DNA of 64,000 nt from Methylobacter sp. (GCF_004322395.1 NZ_SCTW01000001.1:1-64000); one strand, 5' to 3'. Shown: positions 35,330 through 43,892, counted from the first letter of the stretch. The notes: generated from the sequence alone by a model not told the origin. Translations and numbers: made by a program.

Positions 35330-36454
35330 ATGAAGAACGAAATCTTGACTATAGAACAAACGTATCGGGGAGCATCAAACCGAATCGACAACATACCGAA
35401 TTTGGTTAAAGCGTTAAACAGGTGGTATCTGGCCTACCCTGGGCAAAATTACCTCCATCCCTGCGTTATAGACGGCAAGGCGGCGCTGGTTTGCCAGCGC
35501 GGTTTAAGTAACAACTCTGGCCAAGCGTTTGTCGAGTTGCAGGCAATTGCCGATCAGTATCGGATTTATCTGAAGGAAGACATCCGGACTCAGGAGAGCA
35601 GCCACAATTTTAATAATCGCCGTAAAAATATAGGTTTAGTCCTGACCTTTTGTTTGGGGTTGATGGCTTCTTCAAGACTGGTGACAGCGGCCGAGTTACA
35701 ACAGCCGGCGGCCAGCTCGGTAACAGTCCAGCTTGCCATGCCGATTAATTCAATGCAAGCAAAGGTAGAGGTTGGGCATGATGGCGAAGAAGTGATCAGT
35801 TTGCGGCGTACACGGTTGCCGACAGCAGAGCAGGTTCTGGAGTCCTATGCCAAGCAGAAACCTTCTATAAAAATTGATGGACAGGCGCAAGAAAAAATCA
35901 AAAACTTCCTGTCTGCTGCATACCAGCCGGAACCCGGTGACCCAGCCAATATTGGCAGCGATATTGCCGACATTGCCCAGTATTATGCCCAATACCCGCA
36001 AGTCATCGATTTGCTGGAGGAATTGCAAGGAAAAAAACTGGTGCTCAAGTACAAAGCCAACAACTGGCAGGCGCAGGCTTGGGGCAATGAGTTCTCTGTC
36101 GATAGTGTCGTCATTTCTTTCGACACACGGGTCGGCGCGCAACTGTTGAATCAGGCCGATTGCCATGCCAATCCGGCCTGCAATATTTCTCCAGCCGATG
36201 CTTTATTGCACGAGCTCCTGCATGCAAAACTGATGCTGATAGACAGCCAGCACTTTATCGATAGCGGTGGCATGAAGCAAACCCTGTATCCTTTCGAACA
36301 CGAGCGGGAAGTGATCGCCAGCGAAAACCAGCTGTATCATGAAATGAATCAACAAGACGGCTTATCGAGGCCGTTACGCCACCGGCACAGCGGCGAGCTG
36401 TTTCAAGTTAAATGCGCCGCTTGCCTGCCTACCGAGACACTTGCTGCAAATTAG
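35330..36454 (+). CDS. Membrane-anchored M91-like (NleD-type) zinc metallopeptidase candidate
   Basis: A 374-residue protein. Residues 1-98 are polar and of no family I recognise. A single hydrophobic segment (IGLVLTFCLGLMASSRLV, about 100-118) follows, then an extracytoplasmic part. HELLHAK at residues 294-300 is an HExxH zinc-binding motif. About 30 residues on, FEHEREVIASENQLYHEM and then RPLRHRHSGE follow the E-x-x-x-x-x-E-N and R-x-x-x-x-G layout of peptidase family M91, best known from NleD effectors. Both zinc histidines and the catalytic Glu are present. It begins 121 bases after gspM on the same strand, so it may be transcribed with the T2SS operon and act on a secreted substrate or on the machinery. 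The N-terminal polar third is odd for a secreted peptidase. Function is inferred. Confidence 0.6.
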   Translation: MKNEILTIEQTYRGASNRIDNIPNLVKALNRWYLAYPGQNYLHPCVIDGKAALVCQRGLSNNSGQAFVELQAIADQYRIYLKEDIRTQESSHNFNNRRKNIGLVLTFCLGLMASSRLVTAAELQQPAASSVTVQLAMPINSMQAKVEVGHDGEEVISLRRTRLPTAEQVLESYAKQKPSIKIDGQAQEKIKNFLSAAYQPEPGDPANIGSDIADIAQYYAQYPQVIDLLEELQGKKLVLKYKANNWQAQAWGNEFSVDSVVISFDTRVGAQLLNQADCHANPACNISPADALLHELLHAKLMLIDSQHFIDSGGMKQTLYPFEHEREVIASENQLYHEMNQQDGLSRPLRHRHSGELFQVKCAACLPTETLAAN

Positions 36455-36873
36455 AAGGGTGAGTAAAACTCCTGGCAACTGCCTTTCTATAGGCTCAGGG
36501 CGAACGGTGGCAGTGCTGAATATACCGTTCGTGGCGAGCCCTTCGACTTTACTCAACAGAGCCTTGTCGAACCCACATGCTTGCGGAAGTGTTGTAATCG
36601 GAATGACTGCATGGAGCAGCTGCCGAGAGAACGGGTACGGCAGCAAAATGTTTTTTATGTGGGTGCGATTTATTCGCGTTTTTTAATTTGCCGCGCGAAT
36701 AAATTCGCGCCCACAACATTCAAGCATAACTATTTTTCGGCTTAAATTAATGGCAGAGCCTGCTGGACAAGGAGTAGTCATACTTGTGTGGAGCTTATGG
36801 CCGCTCAGGACGTGTGTTCACTGAACTATTTTAAATGTCGAATCGGATTCGGGCTGACTAGTAGTTGGGCTAT
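36455..36873. repeat. REP-like palindromes
   Basis: About 420 non-coding bases. Near 36491-36541 aggctcagggcgaacggt is imperfectly inverted as accgttcgtggcgagccct. At 36658-36678 and 36694-36715 a long imperfect palindrome (tgtgggtgcgatttattcgcg / cgcgaataaattcgcgccc) resembles the gtgggagcgaattt...cgc repeats of pseudomonads. No gene is seen. These are probably REP/BIME-type elements and may also terminate or protect the flanking transcripts. Confidence 0.75.
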
Positions 36874-37371
36874 CTACCCTTTGGCTTCATCTGTCTCAAT
36901 ATCTTCATTGATGTTTTTAGCTAGTCCGTATTTTTCTACAAAATAACTCTCAAGCCAGGCGTTGATATCATACTGTTTAAACGCAACCGCATTCTGTATC
37001 TGCAATAAGCGTTGGCGCACCAAATGCTGGGGAAGCAGCAGCAATTCTATGTCGGACATGGCAACAAATTTTTCAGGGTGCGAAATGCCGTTGTTGACAA
37101 TATTAAACAGCTGTTGTTTTTTCAAGCCCAGGTTCTGATTCAATTCTTCCCTGAATTCAATAAACAAAGGTAGTAAATCGGTGCCAGTACAATCCAAGTC
37201 ATGTAGCTTGTGCATGCGGTTTAAAAGAGTATTAACAGCGAAGCGATAAAGTTCGGATTCTCGTACAAAAAGACGGGACGCCATCGACTGGATCGCAAGG
37301 CGGTCATCATTATTCAATCGCATGGAAACGATATGTTTTTTTTCGTTTTCGGTAAATCCTTGTTCTGACAT
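36874..37371 (-). CDS. Ribbon-helix-helix-like small regulator or hypothetical protein
   Basis: A 165-residue protein I do not recognise as a named family. Residues 14-50 (VSMRLNNDDRLAIQSMASRL, then VRESELYRFAVNTLL) read like a CopG/Arc ribbon-helix-helix DNA-binding start: a short beta strand and two helices with regular basic residues. The rest is helical and charged, with a Leu-rich segment (DIELLLLPQHLVRQRLL). No metal site, signal or membrane segment is seen. The gene stands alone, opposite to its neighbours and between REP-rich regions. That could be a cargo gene or an autonomous regulator of the neighbouring surface genes. The start ATG 37371 has no clear ribosome site. Confidence 0.55.
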   Translation of the reverse strand: MSEQGFTENEKKHIVSMRLNNDDRLAIQSMASRLFVRESELYRFAVNTLLNRMHKLHDLDCTGTDLLPLFIEFREELNQNLGLKKQQLFNIVNNGISHPEKFVAMSDIELLLLPQHLVRQRLLQIQNAVAFKQYDINAWLESYFVEKYGLAKNINEDIETDEAKG

Positions 37372-38153
37372 GGTTTCGATTCAGATTGTAAGTTGAATGG
37401 TTAAGAAGCCTTTGCGCAGTCCTTCGGCAAGTTTCACCACAGGGTAGTCGAAGGACAGACAAGCGGTACAACTTGATCTCCCACCGGTATGCGCTGTCTT
37501 CGTTTAGCTGACGGTTCTAGCTCATCAGGAATTTTGTTAACTTTAATAGATTAATGTTACAGCTGTATAACAAAGGGTACATTTAATCAAATTGTCATCA
37601 TTTCAAAATGCCGGCCGTGTTCCCATTAGCAAATAGCATCTGTGGTTCGACAGGGCTTTCCTGAACGAAGCCGAAGCCTGTCATGAGCTTGCCGAATGGG
37701 GCTCGCCACGAACGGTATCACGATCACCGTTCGTCCTGAGCCTGTCGAAGGTTGGTTATCGGAAGTTATAACCCGCTTTAATTTTTCCACTGCTCGTCGG
37801 CAACTGTCTGCAGGGTATTACAGATGTAATACATTACCTGTTCCTGTAACTGACCTGTAACCGAAACAACTTAATCGTTATGGGATACTGTGCACCAGTT
37901 GAGAACATCTGGAATAGATGTTGGCTGAACAGGGAAAGCAGGATGCAATGCATCGGCGGTACTGAAAAAAAGCATCAGGAAGGCTTTATTCTTGTTTCAG
38001 TACTAAACAGTGAAAGGATCAAGGGAAAACAACAGGAGCAGGAAGCAAGGAAATAGGGAGTAGGAAATAGGGAGTAAAGAGAGAAAATAAAAAATGGTAG
38101 CGGGGTGCGGCGCTGTCTGTATGTTAGATAGTGCTGGTAAAGCAGGAATATCT
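37372..38153. repeat. Palindrome-rich intergenic region
   Basis: No gene in about 780 bases, but many structures: GTCCTTCG/CGAAGGAC (37419-37426, 37449-37456); a REP-like block with ACGAACGGT/ACCGTTCGT (37708-37716, 37726-37734) and gtcctgagcctgtcgaagg; the tight hairpin GTATTAC-agat-GTAATAC (37815-37832); AACATCT-ggaat-AGATGTT (37904-37922); GTACTGAAA/TTTCAGTAC (37959-37967, 37995-38003); and two tandem copies of ggaaatagggagta (38049-38076). The promoter of the riboswitch-controlled gene presumably lies at the right end; I cannot define it. Confidence 0.7.
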
Positions 38154-38245
38154 ATAACGTGTAAAAAGCTAAACCCGCTGTGAAGCGGGGACGGAAAGCT
38201 GCGGGTCTTGGAGTAGTTGTTAAGATAGCCGGGTTGTCACCTTAT
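38154..38245 (+). ncRNA. Cyclic di-GMP-I (GEMM) riboswitch-like leader
   Basis: A structured leader 46 bases upstream of the VPLPA-CTERM gene. Outer stem: ATAACGTG (38154-38161) pairs with CACCTTAT (38238-38245), seven of eight pairs. Inside it are GCTAAACC, then hairpin CCCGCT-GTGA-AGCGGG with a GNRA tetraloop, then GGACGGAAAGC, a GGGTC-bounded second hairpin, and GATAGCCGGGTTG. This order (AAACC, GNRA stem, GGACGnAAAGC, GGGTC, GATAGCCGGGTT) is the GEMM-I aptamer. It is expected to bind c-di-GMP and modulate expression of the downstream gene. The expression platform, transcriptional or translational, is not clear to me. Confidence 0.78.
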
Positions 38246-38291
38246 GTAATTTATTAAACTTTAAATTTAACTAAAACATGAGGCTTTTCTA

Positions 38292-39053
38292 ATGAAAACA
38301 TTTAACAAAACATTGATTGCTGCGGCGTTGATGATAGGCGCAGGTTCGGCTAACGCGAGTATCGCTAACCACAATGGCGGATTGAACGAAGCTTATTTGT
38401 CAGCTTATGACATCACTACCGGTAAAACTTTTACTTTGGATACCGGTGTTACATATAACCAGTTGGTTGCTAACGTTAACAATGCGGCTTACAGCCTGAA
38501 TTTTGACCTGTCTGCTTTGAGTAACTGGACATCATTTATCACTGGCGCAACTACAAGCGCTATCAAATACGTGGTTGCTGTTGGTAATACTATCGATTTC
38601 GGCGCAGCGATAACCGGTGCGCCTCTGGCCACTTCTCCGGCTCTGTTGTTCGGTTATGATACAGCCTCTGCCATAGAAATACATGCGAACGATATCAACA
38701 CTAAAATTGGTGTGATTAACAATGCAGCAAACTTAAGTACTATGGTATTGGACGGCGAAGCTGGAGATGCGGTGGGTCAGCATGGTTTCGCTTCGTCTGT
38801 ATGGGGCGGCTGGATCCAGGATCCGCAAGCTGATTACGGTCAGTCTATCGGTTTTCAATTGGGCCAAATGGACCAACTTACCGGCGACAACATTGCTACA
38901 ACTTTTGCTGGTAAATGGTTGCTGGCTGGCAATAGCCTGACCTTTTCCGCGCCTGCTGTTGCAGCTGTGCCTCTTCCTGCCGCGGTATGGATGTTTGGCG
39001 CAGGTTTGATGGGTGTGTTGCGTTTGAACCGTCGTAAATCAATGGCCGTATAA
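38292..39053 (+). CDS. VPLPA-CTERM sorting domain protein
   Basis: A 253-residue secreted protein of unknown function. It has a signal peptide (MKTFNKTLIAAALMIGAGSA, cleavage after NAS) and a mid-protein beta-rich domain with no family I recognise. The C-terminal exosortase signal is VPLPAAVWMFGAGLMGVL followed by NRRK. GAGG about 8 bases before ATG 38292 supports the start. Exosortase (EpsH/XrtA-type) is not in the window. The riboswitch-like leader at 38154-38245 suggests production follows c-di-GMP level, as for matrix or biofilm proteins. Next gene is 67 bases on, same strand, possibly co-transcribed. Confidence 0.85.
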   Translation: MKTFNKTLIAAALMIGAGSANASIANHNGGLNEAYLSAYDITTGKTFTLDTGVTYNQLVANVNNAAYSLNFDLSALSNWTSFITGATTSAIKYVVAVGNTIDFGAAITGAPLATSPALLFGYDTASAIEIHANDINTKIGVINNAANLSTMVLDGEAGDAVGQHGFASSVWGGWIQDPQADYGQSIGFQLGQMDQLTGDNIATTFAGKWLLAGNSLTFSAPAVAAVPLPAAVWMFGAGLMGVLRLNRRKSMAV

Positions 39054-39120
39054 GGTTATTGGTCATTCCCGCGTTGTTGCGGGAGTGGCTTCCATCTTTA
39101 TTTAACAAGCGAGAAAAAAA

Positions 39121-40719
39121 ATGAAAAAATTACTCTTAGGCGCGGCAGTTTCTGCCGCCTTGTTTGGTGGCGCTGCACAAGCTGCCATTACTCTGGACGG
39201 TGCGGGCAAAGTGGTTGTTACCCCGGCCAACACTTATGAAATCTATTTGGGAGGCGCTTCCGCGGCGCTGGATTATATTGAGCATTTAGTTACCAGTCCT
39301 TTAGTGATTGCGGCTGACCGGATGTGCGATTCAACTCAGCCTGTCTACAAATTCAAGGATAACGGCACCGGCAAGGATCAAAACGCTTACTATTGCACAT
39401 TGAATCCGCTTAACCCGCAATTGGTAGGTCTGGCTGGCGGCAAAACCGAGTTGTTGATCTACAAACGTAGCGCAGGCGGTTCAGCGTATGGTGTAACACC
39501 TATCATCGATGACGCCAAGGGAGCGGCTACTGCGTCGATTGCCTTCTTGAACGTCGATCCTAGCGTTTGTACGGTACCTGCTCTTTCAGCTGGTTTGAAT
39601 GTTTCTACCTGTACTTATTCCGCAACCACTCCCGGTCAATTTCAGTCGCATAAGCCTGACTTCGGTGTTTCCGATGTTGACCCTGAGCAATTTCGCGGCG
39701 TCAATACACCAGCCGGCTTTTCAGGGGTTACTTCATCCGACGTCAGCTTACTGAATGTTGAATCTGCCGGCGGCCAAGTGTTTGGTATCGGTGCTACGCT
39801 GAAACTGCGTAATGCCCTGCAGGAAGCGCAATTCGGCGTAGGAAATGCTTGCGTCGGTTCGGAGACCGAAGCCTGTATGCCTAGCCTGACTCGTGATCAA
39901 GTAGCCAATCTCTTTACCGGTAAAATGGATAGCTGGAAAGACCTGAAAGTCGGAGCCAGCGATTTGTATACTACAGCCAGCGCCGCCAATAAGCCGGGTA
40001 ATGCCAATGCACGAGTACATATCTGTACACGTACCGATGGCTCGGGTACTAAAGCGCAATTGGGTATCAACTTCCTGAACTATCCTTGCTCTTCAGCCGC
40101 CACAGCTCCAGCAGTCGATACCGGTGCTTTGATTGAAACCATCGCAAAAACTCAGGTACATGCGTTGTCTTCATCTGGTGCTGTGTCCGAGTGTTTGAGA
40201 GAACTGGACGCCGGCAACAACACTATCGGTACTGGCTTTAATAACACTTATACGGCAGGCGGTGCACGCTGGGCGATCGGTATTCAGGGTCTGGAAAAAA
40301 ATGGTCACTTAACACTTCCACCAGAAAACTGGCGTTTTGTCAAAATCGACGGTATCGCTCCGACTCTGGAAAATGTCGCGAAAGGCAAATACCACGATTG
40401 GGCTGAATTGACTTTCCAATATTCCAAAACTCACGTTTGGGATACTAGCGAAGACCTGATTGTTAAAGAGTTCATCAAAGCTGCCGGCAATCCGAATGTT
40501 ATCGTTTCTCTAAATGCGACTAACGTACATCCTTTCGGCCAAAGCGGCTATTTGGCTTCTCCTAAAAACTTTACGCCAGCTGTCGACGGTAACTTCGTGG
40601 CTACTTACCCTGTTAACATATACAGCCATGCTACGACTGCTTTAGCCGTAAACAACTGCCGCGTACCAACTGCGTATGACCTTACTACTAACCCTGCTTC
40701 TGGTGTTCAACTTCAATAA
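39121..40719 (+). CDS. PstS-like periplasmic phosphate-binding protein
   Basis: A 532-residue secreted protein. Signal peptide MKKLLLGAAVSAALFGGAAQ is cleaved before AAIT. The body resembles phosphate ABC-type (PBP2/PstS-like) binding proteins: YLGGASAALDYIE early, DPEQFRG, LTRDQVANLFTGKMDSWKDL (a PstS-like hinge segment), and CTRTDGSGTKAQLG with the R-x-D-G-S-G-T phosphate-binding loop. It is longer than PstS (about 350) and contains paired cysteines, so it belongs to a large secreted variant seen in methanotrophs and their relatives. No permease genes follow. It may bind phosphate or a phosphorylated ligand outside the cell, possibly exported by the T2SS. It may be co-transcribed with the VPLPA-CTERM gene and lies before a double terminator. 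Confidence 0.78.
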   Translation: MKKLLLGAAVSAALFGGAAQAAITLDGAGKVVVTPANTYEIYLGGASAALDYIEHLVTSPLVIAADRMCDSTQPVYKFKDNGTGKDQNAYYCTLNPLNPQLVGLAGGKTELLIYKRSAGGSAYGVTPIIDDAKGAATASIAFLNVDPSVCTVPALSAGLNVSTCTYSATTPGQFQSHKPDFGVSDVDPEQFRGVNTPAGFSGVTSSDVSLLNVESAGGQVFGIGATLKLRNALQEAQFGVGNACVGSETEACMPSLTRDQVANLFTGKMDSWKDLKVGASDLYTTASAANKPGNANARVHICTRTDGSGTKAQLGINFLNYPCSSAATAPAVDTGALIETIAKTQVHALSSSGAVSECLRELDAGNNTIGTGFNNTYTAGGARWAIGIQGLEKNGHLTLPPENWRFVKIDGIAPTLENVAKGKYHDWAELTFQYSKTHVWDTSEDLIVKEFIKAAGNPNVIVSLNATNVHPFGQSGYLASPKNFTPAVDGNFVATYPVNIYSHATTALAVNNCRVPTAYDLTTNPASGVQLQ

Positions 40720-40767
40720 TGTGCAACGCATTTAAGATGTTGTAGCGGTAACGGATTATCGCAAATA

Positions 40768-40842
40768 CAAGCAAACCAGCCGTTTTAGGACGGCTGGTTT
40801 TTTGCGTTTGTAATGGCTGGCCGTTTGAACTAGCGGTTGGCT
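40768..40842 (+). terminator. Terminator in direct repeat, copy 1
   Basis: AACCAGCCGT (40774-40783) pairs perfectly with ACGGCTGGTT (40790-40799) around tttagg, followed by a T-run. The whole 75-base unit, including the downstream aatggctggccgtttgaact, recurs at 40887-40961. Confidence 0.9.
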
Positions 40843-40886
40843 AAACGCATTTAAAATGCTGAAAAATGAAGAATTGCCGTAAAAAG

Positions 40887-40961
40887 CAAGCGAACCAGCC
40901 GTTTTAGGACGGCTGGTTTTTTGCGTTTGTAATGGCTGGCCGTTTGAACTAGCGGTTGGCT
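40887..40961 (+). terminator. Terminator in direct repeat, copy 2
   Basis: Second copy of the unit at 40768-40842, offset 119 bases, one mismatch seen (a/g before the stem). Stem at 40893-40902 and 40909-40918. Tandem strong terminators would isolate the upstream genes from the DUF1566 gene. Confidence 0.9.
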
Positions 40962-41061
40962 GATGAAGCGTATGGTTAACCGGATAGATGTCGGGTTCGG
41001 GTTAGTTCCAGTTCGGTTTGCGTAAGCAAGCCGGTATATTTAATTAACAGGAGTCACTCTT

Positions 41062-41727
41062 ATGAACTATCAAATTAAATCATTATTCATTGCGGCGTTA
41101 AGTCTGATCGCTTGTACTACCGAGGCAGCGTTGATCGATCGCGGCAACGGTCTGATTTACGACAATGACCTGAACATGACCTGGATGAAGGACGCCAATT
41201 TTGCGAAAACGTCCAATGCCGATAGCGATGGCCGTTTAAACTGGGCCGCCGCCAATATCTGGGCTGAGCAGTTAACCTTTGCCGGTTTCAGTGACTGGCG
41301 TTTGCCGCGTCTGACTGACAGCAATGTTTGTGTTGGCGCCAACTGCAGTAACAGCGAACTGTCGCATCTGTTTTACGGCGAACTGGGCGGCCATGCCGAA
41401 GCCGATCTGGCTGTTCAACATAACGGAAACTATGCCCTGTTCAATAGCCTGCAATCATCGGTGTACTGGCAGAAAGACCAGATGGCTATTGCGCCCGGTC
41501 TGGCGCTAGGTTGGGGCTATGTGATCAGCGGCGGTATCATCAACGGTTATCAGAATCTCTATAACGAAAGCAGCGAGCTATATGCCTGGGCGGTTCATGA
41601 CGGCGATATCGGCGCGGTCGCTAGCGATATTCCTCCGGCCAGTGTACCTGTACCGGCAGCGGCCTGGTTGTTTGTAAGCGGTTTGTTGGTTGTATTGGGA
41701 GCCCGCAGTAATAAACGCGGTCTTTAA
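41062..41727 (+). CDS. DUF1566 domain protein with VPxPA-type CTERM signal
   Basis: A 221-residue secreted protein. The signal peptide is MNYQIKSLFIAALSLIACTT with cleavage near EAA. The DUF1566 (Lcl-like) fold follows: LIDRGNGLIYDNDLNMTWMK, then AEQLTFAGFSDWRLPRLTD and YAWAVHDGD. The C-terminal exosortase-type signal is VPVPAAAWLFVSGLLVVLGA followed by RSNKR. GGAG about 9 bases upstream supports ATG 41062. It is probably anchored or released through the exosortase pathway and then surface-associated; the biochemical role is unknown. It is isolated from upstream genes by the duplicated terminator and may be independently expressed. Confidence 0.85.
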   Translation: MNYQIKSLFIAALSLIACTTEAALIDRGNGLIYDNDLNMTWMKDANFAKTSNADSDGRLNWAAANIWAEQLTFAGFSDWRLPRLTDSNVCVGANCSNSELSHLFYGELGGHAEADLAVQHNGNYALFNSLQSSVYWQKDQMAIAPGLALGWGYVISGGIINGYQNLYNESSELYAWAVHDGDIGAVASDIPPASVPVPAAAWLFVSGLLVVLGARSNKRGL

Positions 41728-42239
41728 AGAATTTTGCCCGTTTCCGCAGTCAATACTAGGACGGTAAACGCTAAAAAGTCAGTGCTTCGATGCTCAGCAC
41801 GAATGGTTCTAATTTTATTGAAAAGTTATGTTCGTGCCGAGCCCCATTCGGCAAACTCATGACAGGCTTCGACAAGCTCAGGAGAACTCTGTCGAATCCT
41901 GAATGGCTTAGCGGTTTCTTTATAAGTAACGGCAAAAGCCCTATAAATTAATCGCATACAAATGTAATTCATGTAACCAAAATGTAATTATTCTGAAAAT
42001 AGCGGCATGTGAAAATAACCATGTTTTTGAAGCTAAGCGCGATGCGAAACGGAGGGAAGGATTTCGAGACTGATTAAGACAAGAAAGCCGATCTGTTCCA
42101 TAGTGGCTCTTTTCGACCAAACTTTGAACCGGATTATTACCTCTATCCTGTCACAAAAGTTTAACGCAAGCGTCATAAAATACATGGTTTAGAGGTTTTC
42201 AAAGGGAAAGCCGGCAATTACACGGATAACACAGATTAC
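41728..42239. repeat. REP-like intergenic region upstream of tpsB
   Basis: About 510 non-coding bases. Near 41780-41905 a REP-like block contains gatgctcagcacgaatggtt and gttcgtgccgagccccattcgg in inverse relation, then gcttcgacaagctcagg. The remaining 330 bases are AT-rich and should hold the tpsB promoter. I see no riboswitch-like pattern here, unlike upstream of tpsA. Confidence 0.6.
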
Positions 42240-43892
42240 ATGCAGACGAATAAAATCAAGCCGGGCTGGCCTTTGTTGTGGCTGGCGGGCTGCGTTTTCA
42301 CAGTGGCTTTCGACGCGCTTGCCGAGGAAACCGCTCAGGATGCGCAAGTAGGGGCGGAAACGGTGAATCAACAGCAAAATGCGCCCCAACAACCCGCTAC
42401 TTTCGATCTGATGGAATTGCGGGTGAAAGGTAATAGCCTACTCGACAAAAAGCAATTGGAACGCACCATCTATCCATTTCTGGGACCGAAGAAAAGTATA
42501 GATAACGTCGAATCAGCACGCGCTGCGCTGGAAGAACTGTACCGGACGCAAGGTTATCAAACCGTATCGGTGGATATTCCCGAGCAAGACGTAAAAAACG
42601 GCATCGTTTATCTGCAGGTGGTGGAAGGCAAAATTTCGCGTTTGCGAGTTAAGGATTCGCGCTATTTTTCACTGGGGGCAATCAAAGCCGGTGTGCCGGA
42701 ACTGGCAGAAGGCAAGACGCCCAATATGCCGGAAATGCAAAAACAGCTGGCAGCCTTGGGCGGAGAAAGTGCAGATCGGAAAATCGTGCCGATTTTGCGA
42801 GCAGGCGAAACGCCGGGAACATTAGAAGTCGATTTAAAAGTGAAGGACGAATTGCCGTTACACGGCAGGGTTGAACTCAATGGCCGAAATACGTCCAGCA
42901 CATCGCGGCTGCGCTTGGTGTCGTCATTACGTTACGACAATCTCTGGCAGGCAATGCATAGCGCCTCGCTAATGTATCAAGTGTCGCCGGAGAATAATAA
43001 GGAAGTCGATGTTTGGGCAGGCACCTATGCGATGCCGCTGTTCAACAGCGATACCCGGTTGGCGTTTTATGCGGTCAGTTCGTCGTCGAGCGCGCAAATA
43101 GCCAGTGCCGGAGCCTTGTCAGTGATTGGTATCGGTAACATATACGGAGCCAGGTTGGTCAAACCTTTGCGACCGCGTGGAAATTATTTTCACAGCGCAA
43201 CGCTGGGCGTCGATTATAAGGATTTTCAGGAAGATTTAAACCTGATCGGTGCTGACACCATCAAGACGCCGATCGCCTATACGCCGTTTTTGGCACAGTA
43301 CAGCGGCAGTTTGCGGGGCATGGAATCGATGACGAGTTTCGATCTGGGGCTACATTTTTCAGTTCGCGGCTTAGGTAACGATCAGTTGCAGTTTGAAAAC
43401 AAACGCTTTTTGGCCAGGGCCAATTATATGTATCTGACCGGCGACCTGAAGTTTCAGCACGATTTGCCGCTGGGCATGGAACTGGTCAGCCATTTTTCCG
43501 GACAAATGGCCGATTCACCCCTGATCAGTAATGAGCAGTTCTCGTTGGGCGGCGCACAGAGTGTACGGGGATATTTCGAAACCCAAGCGCTGGCCGATGA
43601 CGGTGTGTTCGGTTCGTTGGAATTACATTCACCGCACTTGGGTTTGGATGATTGGGAGATGGTTAACAAATTAAAACTGCTGGCGTTTCTGGATGCCGGC
43701 AGAGGTTGGATCAAAGACGCGTTGCCGGGTAACGTCAAGGGCAACACGCTCAGCAGCGGCGGTTTCGGTTTGCATTTTCAGTTATGGAAGCAGCTTAGCG
43801 GTGCGTTTGATGTCGGTATTCCGTTTGCAACGCTGGCGCCGGTGCACAGCGGTGATCCGCGATTGCATTTTACTATTGCTACTGACTTTTAA
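42240..43892 (+). CDS. TpsB outer-membrane transporter (ShlB/FhaC/HecB family)
   Basis: A 550-residue two-partner secretion pore. A signal peptide (WPLLWLAGCVFTVAFDALAE) is followed by an acidic Gln-rich stretch, a POTRA_2 domain (FDLMELRVKGNSLLDKKQLE, then YRTQGYQTVSVDIPEQD) and a ShlB-type POTRA/linker (VVEGKISRLRVKDSRYFSLG). The C-terminal half is the 16-strand Omp85-type barrel with the loop-6 motif VRGYFE near residue 440 and a terminal strand ending in Phe. It should secrete the TpsA at 44074-54195, which begins 181 bases downstream on the same strand. Only weak ribosome site context is seen at ATG 42240, but the signal peptide fits. Confidence 0.92.
   Translation: MQTNKIKPGWPLLWLAGCVFTVAFDALAEETAQDAQVGAETVNQQQNAPQQPATFDLMELRVKGNSLLDKKQLERTIYPFLGPKKSIDNVESARAALEELYRTQGYQTVSVDIPEQDVKNGIVYLQVVEGKISRLRVKDSRYFSLGAIKAGVPELAEGKTPNMPEMQKQLAALGGESADRKIVPILRAGETPGTLEVDLKVKDELPLHGRVELNGRNTSSTSRLRLVSSLRYDNLWQAMHSASLMYQVSPENNKEVDVWAGTYAMPLFNSDTRLAFYAVSSSSSAQIASAGALSVIGIGNIYGARLVKPLRPRGNYFHSATLGVDYKDFQEDLNLIGADTIKTPIAYTPFLAQYSGSLRGMESMTSFDLGLHFSVRGLGNDQLQFENKRFLARANYMYLTGDLKFQHDLPLGMELVSHFSGQMADSPLISNEQFSLGGAQSVRGYFETQALADDGVFGSLELHSPHLGLDDWEMVNKLKLLAFLDAGRGWIKDALPGNVKGNTLSSGGFGLHFQLWKQLSGAFDVGIPFATLAPVHSGDPRLHFTIATDF

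Noticed and set aside
36441-36686. 81-codon plus-strand frame after the metallopeptidase-like gene
   Set aside because: It covers REP-like palindromes and has no protein-like features.
37640-37760. Possible CRISPR array from repeated gttcgac/gtcgaagg words
   Set aside because: The repeats are inverted rather than direct, unevenly spaced and scattered over several intergenic regions, typical of REP elements; no cas genes.
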